A DNA stretch of 64,000 nucleotides from Nostoc sp. WHI. GTDB taxonomy: Bacteria; Cyanobacteriota; Cyanobacteriia; Cyanobacteriales; Nostocaceae. The notes below the pieces were generated by a model. It did not search any database, was not told the origin of the DNA, and worked only from the letters and a program-made list of their open reading frames with translations. The translations under genes were made by a program, and so were the position numbers. This document shows, piece after piece, positions 33,966-42,781 of this stretch; within the stretch, counting starts at the first letter, position 1; each line of letters starts with the position of its first letter. The stretch spans positions 1 through 64,000 of the forward strand of contig NZ_WBKM01000248.1 in the NCBI RefSeq assembly GCF_015714725.1. Direction: 5' to 3'.

Positions 33966-35141
33966 ATGATTGTGAAGTCGAGAAAAAAACTCAAATTTTT
34001 AGTGATTGGATGCTTTTTATCCGCTTTGATACTAAGTCTTGCCCTGGTATCTCATGATAGCAGTTTTGCAGCCGCAGCAGAAAAAAGTTCATTAGTTCGC
34101 TTACAGAATTTACAAAAGATCGTTGTCAATTCCAGCTTCATCAGTCCTTTGGTTGAACTATTTGGTAACGTATTTATTGGTAAAAAAGTTTTTGTTGCGT
34201 CTAATACTACACTTAGTGCAGATCCGGACACTCAAATCTGTCTTGGTAATGAAACAAACCTTCAGGACAACATTTTATTATTAGCATTACGAAATACCCC
34301 AGCTCCTTCATCCAACTGTGGAAAGCGCTCAAGCAGTACCGGAGAACGAGTCAGCATTGCACATCAAGCAAAAATAAAGAATTCCAAAATTGGTAACTTT
34401 ACATTTATAGGTTTCCTTGCTGATTTAAACAATGTTGTTTTAGAAGATGGCGCTTTTGTATTGCATGGTGCAAAGATTTCAAACGTACGCATTGGCAAAG
34501 ACCGTTTAGTGCCAATTGGTGCTGTCATTACAACCCAAGCTCAAGCCAACGCTCTATCATTAAAAACGAAAGCTAACGCTGAATTTCAGGAGGAGGTGTT
34601 GAAGGTAAATGAAGAGTTTGCCGAACACTATGGTCAACTTTATAAAAAATCGGGTTTTGATGCGGTGACAGGAATTGGTATTGCACCTAAAACGTCCTGG
34701 AATTCCAATCCAGTTAAACCAACTATTGGACAGAATGTGCAGTTTGAAGAATTTACTCGAATTGTTGGAAATGTCCAACTAGGTAGTAACAGCGTAGTAG
34801 GTAGACGAACCTCAATTCGTGCGGACGAAGGCTCGCCCATTGTCATTGGTGACAATGCGAAGATCGAAGATCGTGTTACTTTCCACGCTTTGAAAGGTAC
34901 TAGTATTCGTATTGGTAAAAACTTGAACACAGATGACAATATTGTTTTTCACGGCCCATTGGAGGTTGGCGATAACCTGACTATTGAAGACGACGTTATA
35001 TTGTTTCGCTCCAAGGTTGGCAATAATGTAACCATTGGTACCGGAGCGATTGTCGTTGGTGTAACTCTTCAAGATGGAGTCAAAGTTCCAGAAGCAGCAG
35101 TTGTTACAACTCAAGAGCAGGCAGATGCATTAAAAGCTTGA
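33966..35141 (+). CDS. Exported tandem gamma-carbonic-anhydrase-like left-handed beta-helix protein
   Basis: A 391-residue protein: an N-terminal export segment (FLVIGCFLSALILSLALVS, residues 11-29), then two left-handed beta-helix domains (about 55-230 and 250-391), each resembling archaeal Cam. Domain 2 has IRADEG (R285, D287, E288 = Cam Arg59, Asp61, Glu62), H307 (His81) and H329 in VFHGP (His122), but D324 in place of His117. Domain 1 has H133 in IAHQ (His117), but L106 and K138 in place of His81 and His122. In Cam trimers, His81/His122 come from one subunit and His117 from the next, so the fused halves could complete one site. Start 33966 follows AAGGAATAAAT; 33933 is an alternative. Activity is unproven. 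Confidence 0.75.
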   Translation: MIVKSRKKLKFLVIGCFLSALILSLALVSHDSSFAAAAEKSSLVRLQNLQKIVVNSSFISPLVELFGNVFIGKKVFVASNTTLSADPDTQICLGNETNLQDNILLLALRNTPAPSSNCGKRSSSTGERVSIAHQAKIKNSKIGNFTFIGFLADLNNVVLEDGAFVLHGAKISNVRIGKDRLVPIGAVITTQAQANALSLKTKANAEFQEEVLKVNEEFAEHYGQLYKKSGFDAVTGIGIAPKTSWNSNPVKPTIGQNVQFEEFTRIVGNVQLGSNSVVGRRTSIRADEGSPIVIGDNAKIEDRVTFHALKGTSIRIGKNLNTDDNIVFHGPLEVGDNLTIEDDVILFRSKVGNNVTIGTGAIVVGVTLQDGVKVPEAAVVTTQEQADALKA

Positions 35142-35198
35142 ACACAGGACTAAAGGTGAAATGAGCTGTCGATGCTGTTGACAAAGTGAATTTGAATT

Positions 35199-35250
35199 CA
35201 CAGGTAGCAAACTATAACGATATATTAGGAATTATAGTTTGCTACCTGTG
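35199..35250. terminator. Perfect 19-bp stem-loop after the gamma-CA-like gene
   Basis: CACAGGTAGCAAACTATAA (35199-35217) pairs exactly with TTATAGTTTGCTACCTGTG (35232-35250) across a 14-nt loop, 58 bp after the stop codon. There is no T-tract. It may stop the RNA or stabilise its 3' end. The rest of the 645-bp gene-free stretch (35142-35786) is AT-rich, with a looser inverted pair ATAGGACT / AGTCCTAT near 35300 and 35395, and nothing else I can name. Confidence 0.5.
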
Positions 35251-35786
35251 AGGTTGCATAGAAAAAGGGGCTTAACTCACATTTCTCATAAAGCCTGATA
35301 TAGGACTGCGATTTGATTTGTGAAAACATCCTGAGACTGAAAAGCCCGTTTTATCAGAGTTTTATCTGAAATCTTGTTCAGAAATCAGACAAGAGTCCTA
35401 TAAATCGAAGTAATAAGAGGGCGATGAGGAGATGAGAGGAGAATTAGAACTTAAAATTTTAACCTCAGTGTCTCAAGTTTAAGCTCAAATGCTTTGGCAT
35501 AGTCATTGTTTTTTTGTAATGTTTTTATGAACTATTAGTCACTAGGGATGTGTCAACTACTTAGTACTCAGTTTTTATTTTTAAAAGTTTGGTATCCTCA
35601 TAACCAATACTTAGGACTCTAAATGTCGAGTCTAGGATTAGTCGTATTGCTGAATTAAGTAAAAAATACAGAAATTTCATAATTAACAATTAATCACCGT
35701 AAATTTAAAGATGACTTTAAAAATGATTTTGTAGATATATTTTGTGAGAAAGTTAAAAGAAGGGTATATTCACTGATTTCAAATTT

Positions 35787-36269
35787 ATGGATTCTTTATC
35801 TATTAATTCCTTACTGGAAGAGTTGAAAAATCCCAATGCCACAGTCCGCGAAAAGGCAACCAGAAAAATCTGGCGGATCTGGTTTCAGCAAAAGGGAATT
35901 TATGGGCTGGAAATAATTGACCGTAGTCAAAAGTTACTGGATGCAGGTGAAATTCCTGAAGCCGAAACAGCACTGACGGCACTCATCAAAGACCAGCCAG
36001 ATTTTGCCGAAGCTTGGAATCGGCGAGCTTTTCTATATTACAGTATTGGTGATTATCAAAAATCTCTGGCAGATTGTCAGATGGTTGTGCAGATAAATCC
36101 GATACATTTTGGGGCGCTTCACGGTATGGGCTTGTGTTATGCGGCACTAGGAGAGTATGGTCAAGCTATCCAAGCTTTTAAACGTGCTTTAGAAATTCAG
36201 CCCTATTCCTTAGTGAATCAAAAGTTGATTCTAGAATGTACATTTAGATTCAGCTACAACGGCAGATAG
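35787..36269 (+). CDS. TPR-repeat protein
   Basis: A 160-residue soluble protein. Residues 1-35 are helical (LLEELKNPNATVREKATRKIW). Then three tetratricopeptide repeats occupy about 45-150: SQKLLDAGEIPEAETALTAL, AWNRRAFLYYSIGDYQKSL and ALHGMGLCYAALGEYGQAI. It is a scaffold for protein contacts with no catalytic motif. It lies 21 bp upstream of the broken substrate-binding protein gene, in the same direction. Confidence 0.8.
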   Translation: MDSLSINSLLEELKNPNATVREKATRKIWRIWFQQKGIYGLEIIDRSQKLLDAGEIPEAETALTALIKDQPDFAEAWNRRAFLYYSIGDYQKSLADCQMVVQINPIHFGALHGMGLCYAALGEYGQAIQAFKRALEIQPYSLVNQKLILECTFRFSYNGR

Positions 36270-36290
36270 GAGAGAGGATTATACTGTTTT

Positions 36291-36989
36291 ATGAATCCGT
36301 CATCACCCTCATCAACAGCAATTCATCGCCTTAGTCGCCGCAGTTTTATTCAATACGGTTCTATCTGGATTAGTGGTAGCGTCATTGCAGCTTGTGCTAA
36401 CAACAACCAACCGTTAATTAGCAGATCTCGATTAGATAAAGTTATATTTGGCACAAACTGGATAGCGCAAGCAGAACACGGCGGATTTTACCAAGCGATG
36501 TCTACGACGGGCTGCGCCTACGCCACTGGTATTTACAAAGACTACGGTTTAGATGTCACCATCAAAATGGGTGGTCCCCAGGTTCCGAGTGGTACTCAAT
36601 TGTTGATGGGGGGTGCGGTAGATTTCTTCATGGGTTATGGCATTGATGCTGTCAACGCCATAGCACAAAGTATTCCCAAAATTACAGTCGCAGCAATCTT
36701 TCAGAAAGACCCCCAATGTCTCGTTGCCCATCCTAACACAGCAACTAAAAGCCTTGCTGACCTCAAAGGCAAACCAATTTATGTCTCTGCTGCCGCTAAC
36801 GTCACCTATTGGCCTTTACTCCAAGCAAAGTATGGTTTTACCGATGATCAAAAGCGCCCTTACAACTTTAATCCTGCTCCCTTTCTGACTGACAAAAACT
36901 CAGTTCAGCAAGGTTATATCACATCTGAACCCTTCGCAATTGAAAAGCAAGGCGGGTTTAAGCCAGTGATATTTTTATTAGCAGATTAG
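36291..36989 (+). pseudogene. Truncated NMT1/SsuA-type ABC substrate-binding protein
   Basis: 232 residues with a twin-arginine start SRRSFIQYG, lipobox-like VIAAC, then GTNWIAQAEHGGFYQA, GPQVPSGTQLLMGGAVDFFMGYG, AIFQKDPQCLVAHP and YITSEPFAIEKQGGFKP. Members usually have 320-360 residues; this one stops at FLLAD, losing about 100 C-terminal residues of the second lobe. An 8-9 residue insertion (MSTTGCAY) after GFYQA comes from a 30-bp dispersed repeat at 36495-36524. The truncation point is followed within 135 bp by the inserted methyltransferase/nuclease gene. It is probably non-functional. Confidence 0.75.
36495..36524. repeat. Dispersed 30-bp repeat inside a coding frame
   Basis: GCGATGTCTACGACGGGCTG followed by CGCCTACGCC. 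Its reverse complement, with one mismatch, is at 45963-45991. Here it lies in frame in the substrate-binding protein gene. Confidence 0.85.
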
Positions 36990-37123
36990 CATGGTTAATA
37001 CCAAGATTTCCAAATCCAATGTTAATTACAAGGATGCATACACCTTGCGATTTGTCAATAAAGGGGTAGGCTATTACAATAAGTAAGCGATCGCTTGCTA
37101 TTCTCCAGATTTTTAGCTACCTT

Positions 37124-39178
37124 TCAAAGTGGAGTATCTAATTCAGTCTCAACATCTGAGTTTATTTCCACTTCAACGCTTTCAACAACTTGGCGTAATG
37201 CTAAAAAAGCCTCCTTTAAGGGTTGACTAACTGCACTGTCGGGTTCTGCAAGCACAAGCTTTTGATATTCCTCCACAAACTGCATCCGTAAGCGATGAAA
37301 TAAGTGCAGAAAATGCCGTAAAAAACCAAGACAATCAAGCACTACAATTTCTATACCTTCTGTCTTTTCATAGAGATTGGTAGCATAATCTTCTACATCT
37401 TTATCTATAGTTTCAGTCGTTATAAATATGTAGTTATCAATTTTATATCCAGTTTTTTCTACTCTTCGTGTAATTTTTTGAAGGGCATTATTGATGTCAT
37501 TTATAGTAATACGTTTCATTTTCATCTCGTAGCTGGTTACTAAATTGTTACCATTTATAAGCCTAATTTCAATATTACCTAAAGAACCAGTTTGTTTATC
37601 AGCTGCATTGTGGCTTTCAAGGGGTAAACATCGTTCTCCTAAATGCTCTGAGGCTGATTGATAAGCAGCAGCCACAATAAGTACTGGTAAACGACTTGCT
37701 CTCGGACAATCCAAATGCTGTCTAATAAGTTTTACAATTGCTTCAGCAGAAAGAGGAATTGCCTGATCATCTAGAGTGTTTAAATTAGCAATAAGACTTT
37801 GAATTCGTTGGTCTTTCTCTTTTTTAATAATCAAAAGCCATTTTATAGTTTCTACAAGAAGGTCTTCTGTTGCTACACGCTCTGTATAAACATCGTCAAA
37901 TAGCTGAATAACAGTCTCGTATAATATTAGAGGTTTTCCTATCAACTTAGCATCTAAAGTTAGAGGCATTGCTTTAGTACGAAGCGCGGGTGTAAGAAAA
38001 GCAGTTGTTGGATTACATACATCTTGTAAGTTACGTTCATTAATGAAAAAGGCTATGTATGATTCATCGTAAAAACGACCTGAGTAAGAATCTTTTGTGC
38101 CAATTTCAGTGAATGGCTTACGAATATCTAGATGAGGTTGATGAACTTTTGCTAATAAGCAAGCTAATAAAAGCCTTATTCCAGCCTTATTTTGAGGGTG
38201 TCTACATACAAATTCAACTCTATCAATAATTTCTGGAGCAATCATCATTGAATTGCCCATTCTAATGTATTCGGATGCTCTATCAAAGGCTGAGTTAAGA
38301 ATCTCTGGAGGCATTGACATAATAGCTTTTTTAGATTTTTTGGACTTACTTTGAGATATTTGTACAAATTTAAATTCTAGGTCATAGTTTATCCAGAGAA
38401 CTTCTGTACGTAACTTTTTGACAGAGTGACAGGACTTCGACGGTGCTGGAATACGTCGCCAATCACCATATAATTCCTCCATCAGCGTACAGTCGTATCC
38501 TGAAATAGCAACTTTAGCATTGACATTGTGAAGGACATGAGCTAATTTACGATGTTCTTCATCTGTCATCTCGTAGCCATAAGCATTACTGTCTCCACGG
38601 GAATCATGTGGATAGGGAGGGTCACAGTAAAAGAGTGTTTCTTCGCTGTCATATCTTTGAATAACTTCAATTGCTGGACAGTTTTCTATTTGAACTCGCT
38701 GAAATCTTTGAACTATTTTAGAAAGGTCATCTATACTTCCTAACCATCTTGAGACAGCCCCAGCCATACCTGCACGACTTGTTAACAAACAGTGTGCCCA
38801 TCTACCGTAGCTTGCTGTCTGAGCTAATCCTGTTCTCACCTGTCTAGCTCGGACAAAAAATCGCCTAGCTCTCTCTAAATTAGATAACTCTTTAGTTGGT
38901 TGAGAAATGGCAAGTTCAAATTCACGTCTTGAGAAAGGAGTGAAAGTGATAGCCCTGATGAGTTCATTTTTCTCATCCCGTAATACGCGAAAAAAGTTAA
39001 CTAGTTCGCCATCAATATCATTGTAAGTTTCTACAGGTGATGGTTCTTTGTTTATTAGAACTGCTGCTGAACCTCCAAAAGGCTCACAGTAATGAGTAGT
39101 TGTTGACAAGAGTGGTAGAAGCCAGTCAAGATGACTGTATTTACCTCCATACCAACCGAATGCTATCAGCTTACTCAT
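37124..39178 (-). CDS. Fused adenine-specific DNA methyltransferase and putative restriction nuclease
   Basis: A 684-residue protein. Residues 1-270 are a D12-class (Dam-like) N6-adenine methyltransferase: AFGWYGGKYSHL (SAM motif), YCEPFGGSAAVLI, NDIDGELVNFFRVLR and catalytic DPPY at 186-189. Residues about 285-684 form a separate helical and beta domain; GNIEI (E536) and SYEMKMK (E551, K553) resemble a PD-(D/E)xK nuclease core, with a layout recalling SacI-family enzymes. A single-chain restriction-modification enzyme is the best guess; a solitary methylase with an unknown partner domain is possible. It sits on the opposite strand inside a decayed ABC transporter operon, a sign of transfer. 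Confidence 0.7.
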   Translation of the reverse strand: MSKLIAFGWYGGKYSHLDWLLPLLSTTTHYCEPFGGSAAVLINKEPSPVETYNDIDGELVNFFRVLRDEKNELIRAITFTPFSRREFELAISQPTKELSNLERARRFFVRARQVRTGLAQTASYGRWAHCLLTSRAGMAGAVSRWLGSIDDLSKIVQRFQRVQIENCPAIEVIQRYDSEETLFYCDPPYPHDSRGDSNAYGYEMTDEEHRKLAHVLHNVNAKVAISGYDCTLMEELYGDWRRIPAPSKSCHSVKKLRTEVLWINYDLEFKFVQISQSKSKKSKKAIMSMPPEILNSAFDRASEYIRMGNSMMIAPEIIDRVEFVCRHPQNKAGIRLLLACLLAKVHQPHLDIRKPFTEIGTKDSYSGRFYDESYIAFFINERNLQDVCNPTTAFLTPALRTKAMPLTLDAKLIGKPLILYETVIQLFDDVYTERVATEDLLVETIKWLLIIKKEKDQRIQSLIANLNTLDDQAIPLSAEAIVKLIRQHLDCPRASRLPVLIVAAAYQSASEHLGERCLPLESHNAADKQTGSLGNIEIRLINGNNLVTSYEMKMKRITINDINNALQKITRRVEKTGYKIDNYIFITTETIDKDVEDYATNLYEKTEGIEIVVLDCLGFLRHFLHLFHRLRMQFVEEYQKLVLAEPDSAVSQPLKEAFLALRQVVESVEVEINSDVETELDTPL

Positions 39179-39239
39179 AAGTTTGCTATTTTATGTAACC
39201 CTCTACTTTAACACTAAGTGGTTTAGTTAAACTTTTTTT

Positions 39240-39488
39240 TCACTATTAATTACATTACAAATCACAATCGTTCCCTTTATTGCTGTGGCAATTTTCGGTT
39301 TACTAATTGCAATTTTGTTCACCCAAAGTAAATGGACTGAACGCAGTTTATTTCCTTATGCAGTAATTTTACAAACAACTCCGATAATTGCGATCGCACC
39401 TTTAATCATTCTCTGGTTAAAAAATAACACCTTCTCTGACTTTATATTAAGTAAGTGGTATGAAAGTGCTGTTAAAGAAGAGAATTAG
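39240..39488 (+). pseudogene. Fragment of the ABC transporter permease
   Basis: The open frame reads LLITLQITIVPFIAVAIFGL, then ILFTQSKWTERSLFPYAVIL and QTTPIIAIAPLIILWLKNNTF, the middle of an SsuC/TauC-type permease including the EAA-loop-like APLIILW. The N-terminal helices are missing (cut by the inserted gene) and the frame ends with FILSKWYESAVKEEN, which resembles a permease C-terminus, so an internal part is lost too. No ATPase gene follows. It belongs with the truncated binding protein at 36291 as remains of one transporter. Confidence 0.75.
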
Positions 39489-39578
39489 GTTTAGATTTTC
39501 TCACGCAGAGAGTTGACCCCTCAGCGAACCTTTGCGCTTTCCTTAGCGTCCCTTTGCGTTAAAAAAAGGATATAAGCT

Positions 39579-40919
39579 ATGACGACAACATTAGATGCCC
39601 TAATTAATTCTCTAGAAAGTATAGAAATTATCACTGACTCCGCCCAAGTCGCAAAATTATCCCACGATTATCACACCTTTAGCCCGGTGCTAGTGCCAAA
39701 ACTAGAGGGAAAAGTCGGGGATATTGTAGCGCGTCCCGCCAATGAAGCAGAGGTTTTAAAAGTTGCAGCCGCCTGCGCGAAACACCGTGTACCTGTGACA
39801 GTCAGGGGTGCAGGTACCGGGAATTATGGGCAATGCGTACCGTTGCATGGTGGCGTAATTTTAGACATGACGCGGATGCAAGAGATTCCTTGGGTGAAAC
39901 CGGGGATGGCGCGGGTAGAAGTTGGGGTGAAGTTGGCAGCTTTGGATAAAAAAGCCAGAGAAATTGGCTGGGAAATCCGCATGGCACCTTCGACGTACCG
40001 CACAGCCACAATTGGCGGATTCATTGCTGGCGGGAGTGGGGGCATTGGCTCGATACAATATGGGTTACTAGGCGATCGCGGTAATATCCTAGCATTACGA
40101 GTAGTAACTGTAGAAGATGAACCCCGTGTCATCGAATTACGCGGCGACGATGTACAAAAGGTGAATCATGCTTGGGGAATTAACGGTATTATCACTGAAG
40201 TAGAAATCCCTTTAGCGCCAGCTTATCCTTGGGCAGAAGTCATTGTTACATTTGATGAGTTTATGACAGCAGCAAAGTTTGGTCAGGCTCTTGGCAATGC
40301 TGATGGGATGATTAAGAAGTTGATTTCTGTCTTTGCATCCCAAATTCCGCAATACTTTCACGCCCTACAACAGTACATTCCTGAAGGTACTCACCCAGTA
40401 TTTTTGATAATTGCTGAATCGAGTTTGGAATTTTTACCGGGTTTGGTGCAGCAATACGGCGGCCAGATTACTTATCAAAAAGCAGCGCAGGAAGCAGGAA
40501 AAGCTACACATTTAGGAGAGTTTACCTGGAACCACACTACTTTACACGCTCGGAGTGTAGATACTACAATTACCTATTTACAAAGTATGTTTCCTGTGGA
40601 TAAAAGTCTGCAACTGGTAGAGCAGATGTATAAGCATTTTGGTGATGAGGTAATGATGCATTTGGAATTTTTTCGGGTGAACGGTGTCGTAATTCCTGGT
40701 GCTTTACAACTTGTGCGCTACACCACAGAAGAACGTCTCAACGAGATTATCCGCTATCACGAAGAACAGGGTGTGATGATTGCCAATCCTCACACCTATA
40801 TTATTGAAGAGGGAGGAAGAAAAGTTATTGATCCTGAGCAGTTAAAATTTAAGGAAATAGTAGACCCTTATGGGTTAATGAATCCTGGTAAAAGCAAAGT
40901 TCTCCAATTAAAAATTTAA
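39579..40919 (+). CDS. FAD-linked oxidase (GlcD/VAO family)
   Basis: A 446-residue flavoenzyme. The FAD-binding PCMH fold has KVGDIVARPANEAEVLKVAAAC, VPVTVRGAGTGNYGQCVPLHGGVILD and GWEIRMAPSTYRTATIGGFIAGGSGG, and the C-terminal region is PYGLMNPGKSKVL, which is typical of the family. The substrate is probably a small hydroxy acid or related organic compound. It lies directly downstream of the transporter remnants in the same direction, so it may once have worked with that importer. A CTCTGCG-type repeat occupies the gap (39499-39562). Confidence 0.85.
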   Translation: MTTTLDALINSLESIEIITDSAQVAKLSHDYHTFSPVLVPKLEGKVGDIVARPANEAEVLKVAAACAKHRVPVTVRGAGTGNYGQCVPLHGGVILDMTRMQEIPWVKPGMARVEVGVKLAALDKKAREIGWEIRMAPSTYRTATIGGFIAGGSGGIGSIQYGLLGDRGNILALRVVTVEDEPRVIELRGDDVQKVNHAWGINGIITEVEIPLAPAYPWAEVIVTFDEFMTAAKFGQALGNADGMIKKLISVFASQIPQYFHALQQYIPEGTHPVFLIIAESSLEFLPGLVQQYGGQITYQKAAQEAGKATHLGEFTWNHTTLHARSVDTTITYLQSMFPVDKSLQLVEQMYKHFGDEVMMHLEFFRVNGVVIPGALQLVRYTTEERLNEIIRYHEEQGVMIANPHTYIIEEGGRKVIDPEQLKFKEIVDPYGLMNPGKSKVLQLKI

Positions 40920-41000
40920 TAATTCTGAATTCTAAATATTATCTGTGGTTTGATTTCCAAAACCGGGGGGAGAACCCAAAACAACATCCTAAAATCACCC

Positions 41001-42047
41001 ATGATTGAAATTGATGGTTCTTACGGAGAAGGAGGTGGACAAGTTCTTCGCACTTCCTTAAGTCTAGCCGCTATCACTGGACAACCCATCTTAATTACAG
41101 GTATTCGCGCTGGACGCAAAAAGCCAGGATTAGCAGCACAACACTTAACAGCAGTTCGCGCTACGGCGAGAATTTGTAATGCCCAACTCCGAGGTGATGC
41201 TTTGGGTTCAATGGTGCTGGAATTCATCCCAGGTAGTGCTGTGCAAGCTGGAATTTATACCTTTGATGTTAGTAAAGCACAACAAGGTGGTTCTGCGGGT
41301 GCGATCGCTCTAGTTTTACAGACAATTCTCTTACCTCTGGCACTAGCAACTGGCAGTTCCCAAATAATACTAAAGGGTGGAACTCATGTAAACTTTAGCC
41401 CAACAGTGACGTACATTGAGCAAGTTTATTTGCCGATATTGCAACGCATGGGAGTAGAGGCAAAAGTCAAGTTAGGTGCTTGGGGGTGGTATCCCCAAGG
41501 TGGGGGAGAGGTAGAATTACAGGTGGATGGCGGTGGTAAACTCAACGAAATCAACTTGCTGGAACGGGGAGATTTACAACAGGTGCGAGTACTAGCAGTG
41601 GTGACGGAATTGCCTTCGCATATTCCCCAACGAATGGCGAATCGTGCCGAAAGTTTGTTAAGGGAAGCCCATTTGAAAGTTGCTGTACAAACCTTGCGAG
41701 AAAGAGGTGTGGCACCAGGGGCGGGTATTTTTTTAACTGCTGAATATCAGAATAGCTTGACTGGCTTTGGTGGATTTGGGCGTTTGCGGTTGTCGGCGGA
41801 GACAGTTGCAGAGATTGCTTGTCAGCAACTACTCAAGTTTCATCAAACAGGTGCACCAGTGGATGAACATTTAGCAGATCAGTTATTATTGCCAGCTGCT
41901 TTAGCTTCACAGGAAAGTCAGTATCGAGTGGCTGAGGTGAGTGGGCATTTGACGACAAATGCAGCCGTAATTGAACAGTTTGGACTGGCGCAGATAACAG
42001 TAAATGAAGTTGAGAAAATAGTGTCGGTGATGCGTTTGACTGGTTGA
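41001..42047 (+). CDS. rtcA: RNA 3'-terminal phosphate cyclase RtcA
   Basis: A 348-residue enzyme that converts RNA 3'-phosphate ends to 2',3'-cyclic phosphates using ATP. Visible: IEIDGSYGEGGGQVLRTSLSL (the family N-terminal signature), HLTAVRATARIC, KGGTHVNFSPTVTYIEQVYL and RGVAPGAGIFLTAEY. The ATG at 41001 is preferred to TTG 40950 because the conserved fold begins there. No rtcB ligase is adjacent. The DUF488 operon starts 65 bp after its stop on the same strand, so RNA- or nucleic-acid-linked roles may be grouped here. Confidence 0.92.
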   Translation: MIEIDGSYGEGGGQVLRTSLSLAAITGQPILITGIRAGRKKPGLAAQHLTAVRATARICNAQLRGDALGSMVLEFIPGSAVQAGIYTFDVSKAQQGGSAGAIALVLQTILLPLALATGSSQIILKGGTHVNFSPTVTYIEQVYLPILQRMGVEAKVKLGAWGWYPQGGGEVELQVDGGGKLNEINLLERGDLQQVRVLAVVTELPSHIPQRMANRAESLLREAHLKVAVQTLRERGVAPGAGIFLTAEYQNSLTGFGGFGRLRLSAETVAEIACQQLLKFHQTGAPVDEHLADQLLLPAALASQESQYRVAEVSGHLTTNAAVIEQFGLAQITVNEVEKIVSVMRLTG

Positions 42048-42112
42048 AATAGATTATAACTTATAGTAAAAGCTATACTTTTGGTAATTGAATCAGCAAT
42101 CAGTATGATCTC

Positions 42113-42781
42113 ATGGAACTATTTACTATTGGTCACTCTAATCACAGCATTCAAGCTTTTATAGAGCTTTTGCAAAAGTATGATGTAACTGCACTAGCTG
42201 ATGTAAGGTCGTACCCTTATAGTCGTTATTTACCTCACTTTAACCAATTAACACTTAAAAATGCACTCTTAAGCGAAAATATCAGTTATGTATTTCTTGG
42301 GCAAGAATTGGGAGCTAGACCAGATAATCCAGAGTGTTATGTTGATGGCAAAGCTTTATATGAAAGGATTGCTGCCACTGAGCTATTTAGAAAGGGAATT
42401 CAGCGTGTACTTAAGGGTGTAAAAACTCACAGAGTTGCCCTGATGTGTGCAGAAAAAGACCCTATAGTTTGTCATCGTGCGATTTTAGTCTGCCAACATT
42501 TACGAAACCAGCATGATTTAGAAATTAATCATATCAAAAGTCATGGCAATTTAGAATCACATTATGAACTTGAAGACAGGCTATTAGCTAAACATGGCTT
42601 CAAGGAATTGGCCCTCGTACCAGCACCAGTTCAATTATCTCTTTTTACTGATAGTCTATCTAATATTCAGCCCAAGAAATTACCCTCCAAAGAAGAATCA
42701 CTACAAGAGGTTTACAGATTGCAGGCTGATGAAATTGCCTATGTAGAAAAAAGAGGAGTTGGAAATGAGTCATTCCGTTAA
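42113..42781 (+). CDS. DUF488 protein, first gene of a three-gene overlapping operon
   Basis: A 222-residue protein of the DUF488 family: ELFTIGHSNHSIQAFIELL, then ALADVRSYPYSRYLPHFNQ and LMCAEKDPIVCHRAILV, the C-x-E-x-x-P-x-x-C-H-R signature. The C-terminal 70 residues are a polar extension not needed for the core. The conserved Asp, Arg, Cys and His suggest a nucleic-acid- or nucleotide-linked enzyme, but the reaction is not established. Its last 17 bases overlap the next gene. Confidence 0.75.
   Translation: MELFTIGHSNHSIQAFIELLQKYDVTALADVRSYPYSRYLPHFNQLTLKNALLSENISYVFLGQELGARPDNPECYVDGKALYERIAATELFRKGIQRVLKGVKTHRVALMCAEKDPIVCHRAILVCQHLRNQHDLEINHIKSHGNLESHYELEDRLLAKHGFKELALVPAPVQLSLFTDSLSNIQPKKLPSKEESLQEVYRLQADEIAYVEKRGVGNESFR

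Noticed and set aside
37124-39178. Possible phage origin of the methylase fusion
   Set aside because: No integrase, structural phage gene or attachment-like repeat was seen around it; a solitary insertion is the simpler view.
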